From contig QUOL01000031.1 in NCBI GenBank assembly GCA_009761415.1, positions 52,101 through 116,100 on the forward strand: a stretch of 64,000 bases of DNA, in the 5' to 3' direction. Below the pieces are notes generated by a model. It was given only the letters and a program-made list of their open reading frames with translations. It was not told where the DNA came from and ran no database searches. Positions 56,610 through 64,000 of the stretch are shown one piece after another. This stretch comes from Sarcomyxa edulis. Taxonomy: Eukaryota > Basidiomycota > Agaricomycetes > Agaricales > Mycenaceae. Every line of letters starts with the position of its first letter. The stretch's first letter is position 1. The position numbers were made by a program, and so were the translations under genes.

Positions 56610-57667
56610 TTTGGCTGGAATAACGATGGCTATCCTGCGCCAGCTGGCGTTCTTTATACCTCATCGGACTTAGGACTGACGTCTCGGACCGATAAGAGGT
56701 GTCCGAACGGACTCCGTGCAGCCACTGTTAACCGTTGGATTTTCCGGACCGTGCCTTATCAGAAGCAGTAAGACGCATGTTCTTCGGTATAGATGCTCAC
56801 GGAACGATTGCGAATGCCACATGCAAAAGACACGAGCTGGCCGCCACGTCGCGCCGCTACCTGGGACCATCTTTTCGACTATTGTCGCAGGTCCTTGCCT
56901 CACCTGATACACTTCGCCGTGTCTCGTTCCTTCGCAAAGATTTCGCAAGATCGCGGTCACATCACCCGCACACGTATTAACCCGCACAGTCTCAACTGCG
57001 CCGTAAGAACAACGACGATCAGGACGCAAGCCACCTCGATCTAAACGGCCATGACTTCATGAAGCCACTGGCGCTTGACGGCTGTCGGCTTTGAGCGCTG
57101 TAGAAATGCAACTGCATCATCTTGAAGAGAGAACAGCATCTTGCGCCGGCCGAGTTATTGAACGGGACGAGAAGATCATCCTGACATCGCATATCGGCGA
57201 GGCTACGGAAGAACGAAATGATGACCAGGCCACTGAGCGATATAGCGAAATTGTAAAGGAGAAAAGCTCTGAAAGCATTAATAACCTCTCTCCGTTCTCA
57301 TCTCACTCGCCTCCCCTCTGAACTTTCCTCTCATCAAGAGCCGCTGACGGAGTTACGAACTGTCCGCGATTCAAATGTCTGCGCACAGCGGGTGGAATCA
57401 TCGGACATCGGTACCCTTTATAAAGGAGGTTGGGAGGCTGCCCGAAATCGTTGTTGCCCTCCGGACTGACAGTGCATTCCATAAACTACAAGATCTCTGA
57501 ACACGGCACGCGAAAGGAGTGTTTACCCATTAAAGTACCAACGACGACAAAAACCCCCTCGGTCACATCCAGGAAAGCTTCCCCGCTACGCGTGCGTTCT
57601 GAAATGCGAATTTCCGACTATTAGTATCCCTCTGAGGGGCCCAAAGAACGAGACCGACGGCGCCTGC
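56610..57667. other. spacer of 1.06 kb in the accessory array
   Basis: No frame carries the shared LRP or IPSE motifs. It may hold the promoter of gene 4 and the remains of a lost member of the array, but I cannot support a gene. Confidence 0.3.
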
Positions 57668-58236
57668 TTACCAGAACACCAGGTCCTCAAATTCGGGATA
57701 CTCCTTTGCCCCGCCAGTCAATGAAGCGTTAACGTCGGCCTCATCTTTTAGTGACTGAAGCATTTCCCTCCTCTGACCGACGCTGCTGAGGGCCCAGTCC
57801 CCGTGAAATCCGACCTTGTCATAAACGATAAGACTGAACTCCATCATACGGGATACCTCTGAAGGAATTTTAAATTCGGCGGCGTTGGCATCGGTCCTGG
57901 CCCGCTGACGGTATGCAACGATGAGTTCCTGCGCAGAAGGATTTTTTAGTATCTCTGCGTTGCCCCGCTGAAAAACGGTGGAAGCCCGTACAACGTTCTC
58001 GACGAAAAACCGCATAAGCCGCCTCGACAGCGTATACTGCCCGATAACGCTATCGGTGTCATCGGGAAATGCTGTCACCCTATGGGGAAGCGTCGCCTGG
58101 ATGACACCGAACATCATACGAAGGCGTTTGCGGAAGAATCCATCGAAGCCCTCGTGCGATAGAAGACGGGTCGAATGAAGGACGGGACGTTCAGCGTCAT
58201 GAAGTAGTCGCAGAGTCTCTCGCGAGCCATTTGCAT
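57668..58236 (-). pseudogene. Antisense accessory gene 5, frame break near its start
   Basis: Main frame: HEGFDGFFRKRLRMMFGVIQ (the LRPMM site), SVIGQYTLSRRLMRFFVENV, AAEFKIPSEVSRMMEFSLIV, SSVGQRREMLQSLKDEAD and AKEYPEFEDLVFW, stop at 57668-57670. This frame has no ATG before the LRMM motif; a stop lies a little upstream. The plausible start MQMARERLCDYFMTLNVP (ATG 58236) is in another frame, so a frameshift near 58150-58175, or an unrecognised intron, separates the two. Shares all three motifs with genes 3 and 4. Confidence 0.45.
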
Positions 58237-58345
58237 ACTGCGGCAGGCATTTCGATTTTCAACACGAAAAGACTCGTCGTTTATATGTACATGATGACTG
58301 CATGCCCTCGATCACCTCTCCGAACCCTTCCCTCTTCTTGCCGCC

Positions 58346-59281
58346 TCATGCCCCCGACAAATTGTTTAGTCCCTGTTCGATAATCGCCGCCCCGCCAATC
58401 AAACCGTTCCTCTCCTCTTCGGATAACGTCTCCAAAAGCAGGCGAAATGCCCGTGTGTTGCCAAGCTTGCGAGTGGCTGGACTGTACCTCTCCGATCAGC
58501 TCGTTGCCGCACCGCTAAAGTGTCAGAATTCTTACCGGACAAGCCCTTTCTACCTCGGCCACCTCCATTTCTTCGTCCCCGTCGTCCGTTGCAATACTTA
58601 TGACGGATATGCCTTCGTCTTCGTTGTTAGCCGGATTTTCTTCCCCCTCGAGGCTGTTGCCCCTGTCCGTACTAATCGTACCATCTCGATGTACCTGGGA
58701 CCGCTGTATGGATGCTTCTTCAACACGGCATGCGCATGGAACCGACCACGCGGGTCCGCCTCGATGTAATCGAAAGCGACGCCGAATGTCGATCGGCGGG
58801 CGTATTCTTCTATGAAGTACAAGATAACGTCGATCTTATGTGCCTCGTCCTCGTCCTGATTCCCGGAAAACCCTACGACGTGGACGCACCGCTGCACCTG
58901 GTAAACGGCGGTCACTGCTTCCTTGGGAAACGGCTCCGTGGTATCGTCCATGCACCTCCCCTTCAGTACCCATCTAAGTCTGAGCATGAATACCTTGACC
59001 TTCGCAATTAGCACGGACCCCCTGAAAGACGCACACGCACTCACCATGTGCTGGCACAAGATTTTAACGTGCTTTCTCAACGTGTATACACCGTGACTCG
59101 AGAACTCCGGAAGGAGAACGTCCGCCACTGCATCCTGAAAAATGCAGCTAACAACTAGGTGAACCATGGGACGGATATTGTTACGCAGGTATCCGAGGAA
59201 AGTTGCCATCGTAATATCGCCATCTATCCCGTCTAGATCGAGGCAGCGCGTAAAGAAGAGTTCTTTTGCTATGGGATCCAT
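58346..59281 (-). CDS. Antisense accessory gene 6 (LRNNIRPM paralogue), three or more exons
   Basis: ATG 59281 (MDPIAKELFFTRCLDLDGID), then TMATFLGYLRNNIRPMVHLV at the position of the shared LRPMM motif. A GTGAGT intron after ILCQHM leads to an exon with LRWVLKGRCMDDTTEPFPKE, AVTAVYQVQRCVHVVGFS and IDVILYFIEEYARRSTFGVA. Further on the coding frame changes to EEASIQRSQVHRDGTI, NSLEGEENPANNEDEGISVI and an acidic stretch, by either a small intron or a frameshift near 58700-58760. A 70-base intron then gives LGNTRAFRLLLETLSEEERN, GLIGGAAIIEQGLNNLSGA and TGA (complement of 58346-58348). Nearest gene to the 3' LTR; its promoter would lie in or beside it. Confidence 0.5.
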
Positions 59282-59400
59282 TTGGCTTGTTGCTTTCAGG
59301 AAAGCTCTGGCTGTCTTAACCTTGGAATTTATAGGTCCTTGGCCGGTCGTCCTTGCCCTGTTTTGGTCACGGGCACGTTGTTGTGTTTGCCCTCCGGATG

Positions 59401-59420
59401 ATCGACCGGGGACGGTCGAT
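59401..59420. other. 7-bp stem inverted repeat before the 3' LTR
   Basis: ATCGACC and GGTCGAT separated by GGGGAC, 20 bases before the 3' LTR and just upstream of the polypurine tract (AGGAGGAAG, 59432-59440). Could be a hairpin in either transcript. Confidence 0.3.
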
Positions 59421-59440
59421 ATTTAAAAGTTAGGAGGAAG

Positions 59441-61185
59441 TGTGAGGATGCCAGCATCCCCAGCCAAGGAATCGACAACTATACAACAACCTACTCTTAT
59501 GCGACTCCCCAGACATAGCTAACTACAGAGACACTGGTGGTATTACCACAAACGACTTACTTTTCGAATGACCGGACACTGAAAGACACCAAGTACCCGC
59601 TACTTGACGGTTCCTCCCCGAAAGCGGCCTCTTCATCCACTCACGAAACGCTAACCCGCCTTCGGTCACGTCTCAGAACGTTTTGGAATACCTGAAATCA
59701 CACACGAACAACTTCTCCGAAGGAAATCTACCGCCAGAACCCAATTCCCTATCGTCGTTTCACCTGACCGAAGGCCCAATGTACTCGATCACCTCTCCGC
59801 AGCCCCCTAGATCCTTCGGACAGATCCCAAATCGTTTCAGCAGGCTCCCTTTCACCTCTAGAAGACCTCATCGAGAGATACTTCACCGATAAAACATTGC
59901 CACCAGTCGACATACCGCCAACGTGATGCTTACTGCCCTGAGCTGTTCTTCCTATCAAATCGGACATATTCCCTTTACATTGTGATCTCAATTCACACCT
60001 TTCCATGCATCTGGACGCCTCGTTAAGACCTCCGTCCACCCTGACCAAGTGGTGCTACGGAATATTCTTCCCTCTGTGTTTATCACATGACACAGCACTT
60101 GTAAGCGAGGTATCGCCCGCTAACAAAGACACTACAGGTCTCCGCCTAGCAACCCACATCAAATTCACTTTCTCGGACAACTTTGGCCGTCGCATCTTGG
60201 AAAAAATCTATCGGAAGCTCCCCATCATCCTGCTCACTCGGACATGTTTCATCCCTTCACAAATTCACCTTGCAACGCTTTCAGAAAACACCTCAGGCCC
60301 TAACCTTTCACACTGAGCGAGGTTCGGACACATCAAAACCAATACCGGATCTGTTTCATCATTGGAGATCTCGGGGACCTTGGGATGGCACTCGGGGTGA
60401 AGAATTAGGCAAGGACAGGGAAGGAATTCATATATAAAGTAGGATAGGACATGGAGAACGGTAGATAGAACCAGTGTGGACGAGAACCAGAGGAACATAC
60501 CCGAATCGACCAACTACCCAGTCACTCTCTATAGGAATTCTATCTCTTTCTCATACTTCTGAAACCGAGACAAGGAACGATTACAGGAGTCGGTCAAAAC
60601 AAGAGAAAAAGGACTTGATTCAGTCGGCAGTACCACTCCCGGAACAAAGGAAGCTCTCCGAAATCAGTCCAGAGCTGTCCGAAACCCTCGAAGCTCTCCG
60701 AAATCAGTTCAGAGCTGTCCGAAACCTTCGATAGCTCTCCGAAGACGTTTTATAACTATACAAAGCATCGGTCAGCTCACCAAAAGCTGTCCGAGGCCCT
60801 CGTAGGTTCTCCAAGATCGAACTTATAGCTGTCCGAAGCCCCCGATAGCTCTCCGAAGACGTATTATAAGCCGTCCGAAGCATCGATCAGCTCTCCGAAA
60901 GCTGTCCGAGGCCTTCGTAGGTTTTCCAAGATCGAACCTATAGCTGTCCGAAGCCTCTAAACGGCCTACCGAGAACGATCCTACAAGTCCGAAGCTTACC
61001 TTACACCTCATCATCTCATACCCACCTCACCACCATACGAACACATTATCCAAACACAAGTCACTGGGCATTAGGATTTCTCGCTACGTAAAATCCCCTC
61101 CGAGAAAACGTCACCTTACCCCCTAGAGGCGAACTATAGTTAGGAGTCTAGCCCATCTACTCCTAGCGCCGCAGTCCTCATCACA
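59441..61185 (+). repeat. Ty3 3' LTR, 1,745 bp
   Basis: Offset exactly 15,757 bases from the 5' LTR; two single-base indels distinguish the pair. It ends CATCACA and is followed at once by GCGTACGATG of the second Ty3 element. On the minus strand it is the upstream sequence for the antisense gene array. Confidence 0.93.
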
Positions 61186-64000
61186 GCGTACGATGATCGG
61201 TTATGATAGTGATGTGTGAGCCGAGGAGATCCACCCGCCATTTCTTCAATGCTCGAATAATGGCGAGCATTTCCTGCTCGTGAACCGGGTAGTTGAGTTG
61301 TGCGCCCGTGAACTGCATTGAATCGTAAGCCACAGGACGGGCGGTCTCCCAAGTCAAACCAAAACTGAGAACGGCGCCTGTTCGACGTTTACTGGCGTCG
61401 CACGTCACGAAGATCTTGTTGTCCCCTGGGTTGTCATGTTCGATACGCGTGAGACATTCACGACTGAGGACGAGATCTTTAATCGCCTGAAAGGAGGCCT
61501 GGTGTTCGGCGGTCCAAGGCGGGAAATACGTGTTGCACTCTTTTGTTGTCAGAGGCGTCAGGACGGAAGTGTGTTCAGCAAGGGCGGGCAAAAACGACGC
61601 AATGTAGCGTACAAGGCCGAGAAACATTCGAACGTCTTTGGCTCGCTTTGGTACGGGCCAATTTACAATGCGCTCGACTTTGGCTGAGTCGGCTTCAATT
61701 CCCCTGGCAGATATGTGATGCCCAAGAAAGTCGATTTCGGTACAAAACAAGTTCGTCTTTTTCATCGAACAGTACAGGTGAGCGTCGGCGAGTGCGGACA
61801 AGATCAGGGAGCAATTGACTTCGTGTTCGGCGACCGAATTGGACCAGATGATGATGTCGTCTAGATACACGGCATATCTTTCCAATATATTTCTTTAGTG
61901 CTAGCATGACACGTCGCTGATGAGTGGCGGAGCGTTCCGGAGCCCCATGGGCATAACGACCCATTCCCACAGACCAAAGGGAGTCAACGTGGCTGTATAC
62001 TTAATATCGTCGGGATGCATGCGAGTTTGAAAGAAGGAGTTGGTCATATCAATCTTTCCCCATATTTTTCCTTTCGCACAGTCGGCGAGGATGTCGTCGA
62101 TTCGTGGCAACGGATAACTATCGGGCACCGTTACAGCGTTGAGCAAGCGGTAATCATTTACCCATCGAGGTAAGGCGGCCTTGTCGGCCTTGGGAATGAT
62201 GAAGGAAGGGGAGGCGTATTCTGAAGATGACGGGCGTATACGACCCGCTTTAGCGTGTTGCTCGATTAATATTCGCCAGGATTCACGGAATTTCCTGGGG
62301 CATGTGTACGCGCGTGATACTCGAATCTTTTTGTCGTCCTTTACGACAATGCGATGAAAAACATCTGTCGGTAGCTCTTTGGTGTGTGGAATATCGGTGG
62401 GGAAACGATCGGCATGTTTCTTCTTAAGTTTGGCGTCGAGTTTATCGAGACGTTCCCGCTCTGCCAGTTGTTGTATCCTGGTGCGAACGTAAGCTATGAC
62501 CGGTACCCCCGATGCTGGTTCGCAGGACGCGTCAACCCGTTCTTTAATGTCGTCCCGTAAGAAGCGTTGCTGGAGAGCAAGACGTGTTTGATCCTTCAAG
62601 ATCTTCCCCGCGGCAACCCATTCCTTCCGCAAGGCACGAGGAGATTTGACGCCGCCGGCCTTCTTACGCGCGAGCTTAGGATCAGGTGGATGAAGTAGGT
62701 CATGAGAGGTCCCCCGGATAATAGCCGAACGTCGACCGACGTCGATTACAATGTCGTTATGTCCAATGAAGGACGTCCCCAAAATCAGATCTGCGTGGAG
62801 GCCGGGGCATAATACGGCGTAAAGTGATTTCGATTGAAAAGCGTAATCTTCGGAACATACAGACAATTTAACAAAACGATCAAGAGCAATGCGGGAACCA
62901 TTCTTTCCACCAGTCGAATATGCGGCGTTTACTGTGAGAGGCTTGTGTAGGGGTTTCACTTGGAGGTGGAGGACTTCGGCGAGTTCAGGAGAAATCAGCA
63001 CTGTAGGACATCCAGTGTCAATAAGGGCTTTAATAACGGGAGGCACATCTGTGATGGGACCGTCGACTCGACAGTCCCACCACAGCGGGGGAAGGAGATT
63101 GGTGGGATTTGGTTCTAGAACGTACGCGTCAAGAGATTCCGAATCACCCGAGTCCTCGTCAAAAACGGAGGAAGACTGAGCAGATCCGTCGTCCATATCT
63201 TCGTCGTCGTCGGTGTCGTTTCCAAAGACGGCGTTCACGGTGACACCGTTGGCTTTGGCCTGGAGGGCGTTGTACGCAGCTTTGGCCGCTTTCGCAATGG
63301 CGGCGGTGATTGGAACGTAACCGTCGCCGGAAGGAGCTTCGTTGGGACATTTCTTTGCCCAGTGATCGGTGTATAACTGGCGACACTTTAGACAGCCGTT
63401 GTTTTCGTTAATGAGACGGCGTTCCTCCTCTGTGATTTTAGGAGGACGAGTAACAGGAGGGGAGGTGTTGGAAGTAGAAGCGGGCGTGTTCGAGGACGAG
63501 GAAGCGGCCCGAGGCCCGTTTCCCGGTTTTGGCAGGTTTAGGGGGTCGTCTTTCATGTGAGAGAGCCAAAGGGTGTTTACGCGCTTTTTCTCCATGTCGA
63601 GCTCGTCGTCAAGTACGCGCACCTCATCCACCCAGCGATTAAGATCGGTGATATCCGAGATTTCATCTTTCTTATCGTTTTTCTTGTAGGCGGCGCGCAA
63701 CTCGGCATTGAGACGATCAAACAAAAATTTACGCAAGTCGGCGTCGGCAACGTGGTCTTCGTACCAATGAGCAGGATGTTGTCGGCACGAACGGCGTACT
63801 GCCAGTCGAAAAAGGAGCGACGTCCCTGCATGCTGATCATTCTGGAACGGATTGAGTCTTCCCAGCTCTTGGGGAACCACTTAGCTTTGAACGCTGTGCA
63901 AAAATTGGCGAACGTCATTTTGAGGAGCGCGTTTTCTTCGACATTTATCCATTCAATCATTGCAGGGTTTTCGAGGTTGTAAATCACGCGTCCGACCTTT
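61186..64000 (-). pseudogene. Second Ty3/gypsy element: frameshifted gag-pol, truncated
   Basis: Minus strand, entering from the right edge. Gag: NLENPAMIEWINVEENALLK, FCTAFKAKWFPKSWED; a frame break near 63780; ADADLRKFLFDRLNAELRAA; zinc knuckle CLKCRQLYTDHWAKKC. Protease: ALIDTGCPTVLIS and ADLILGTSFIGHND. Reverse transcriptase: WVNDYRLLNAVTVPDSYPLP, KIDMTNSFFQTRMHPDD, GLWEWVVMPMGLRNAPP. Two further frame breaks follow within 61870-61950, just before VYLDDIIIWSNS. RNase H: FVTCDASKRRTGAVL, YPVHEQEMLAIIRALKKW, then HITIITDHRT, where the 3' LTR of the giant element cuts it. At least three frameshifts plus truncation make it dead. It belongs to a different lineage from the giant element (YLDD versus FVDD box, DTG versus DGG protease). 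Confidence 0.85.

Larger units (their letters stand above)
43684..61185 (+). mobile_element. Giant Ty3/gypsy LTR retrotransposon (17.5 kb) with antisense accessory genes
   Basis: LTRs of 1,745 bp at 43684-45428 and 59441-61185, both TG...CA, near-identical. Interior: a primer site starting TGGAGCCCACCGCG at 45431, gag-protease and pol on the plus strand to 51811, then about 7.6 kb holding only minus-strand, spliced genes up to the purine tract AGGAGGAAG before the 3' LTR. The 5 bases before the element (CACGG) and after it (GCGTA) differ, so no target duplication exists. Right flank is the interrupted RNase H region of another Ty3 element. Typical fungal Ty3 elements are 5-8 kb, so this is two to three times normal. 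Confidence 0.9.

Noticed and set aside
56670..57029. 119-codon minus-strand frame in the accessory array
   Set aside because: Lacks the LRP, IPSE and PEF motifs shared by its neighbours and shows no splicing.
1..64000. CRISPR arrays, bacterial operons, ribosome binding sites
   Set aside because: Intron-rich fungal DNA; no direct-repeat/spacer pattern seen.

Overview
The window comes from a filamentous basidiomycete, almost certainly an Agaricomycete (mushroom-forming or wood-decay fungus). The evidence is genes broken by many short introns (about 45-70 bases with GT...AG ends), a secreted family GH7 cellobiohydrolase, and several protein families that I know mainly from Agaricomycetes: the C2HC-finger proteins, the RNase H-fold transposase-like protein, and tnp2, Ty3 and copia elements of this lineage. 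Gene models below are my own splicing by eye. Many ATG-less frames open with GTG or TTG, which I did not accept as eukaryotic starts.

Left half (1-27,000), gene-bearing: a class II (SIRT4-like) sirtuin (+); two to three genes of an uncharacterised C2HC-finger family (-), one with three tandem fingers; a GH7 cellobiohydrolase (-); a protein with five tandem Zn2Cys6 clusters (-); a large RNase H-fold, P-element-like transposase-derived protein that also carries one C2HC finger (+); a Vps9/CUE Rab5 exchange factor (-); HMG-CoA synthase (+); a decayed DIRS-like gag fragment (-); and a small chimera of the N-terminus of ribosomal protein L11 with a Thr/Ala repeat tail (-).

Right half (27,000-64,000), almost entirely mobile DNA, nested. 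A CACTA-type (tnp2) DNA transposon runs from 27,165 to 40,756, bounded by 22-bp inverted repeats that match at 20 positions. Its transposase gene is cut precisely by an intact copia retrotransposon (29,324-34,621; LTRs identical by eye, 5-bp target duplication) and again by a ~1 kb element. It carries two accessory genes in divergent orientation. Then come a 472-bp Harbinger-type MITE with a TTA duplication, a truncated 7TM membrane-protein gene, and a 17.5-kb Ty3/gypsy element (43,684-61,185) with 1,745-bp LTRs. This abuts a frameshifted second Ty3 element on the minus strand.

The most unusual object is the 17.5-kb Ty3 element. Between pol and the 3' LTR it holds about 7.6 kb of antisense, intron-containing genes. 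At least three, and probably five, are diverged paralogues sharing the motifs LRPMM, IPSE and a (W/F/Y)PE(F/Y) box. I know of no described function for them.
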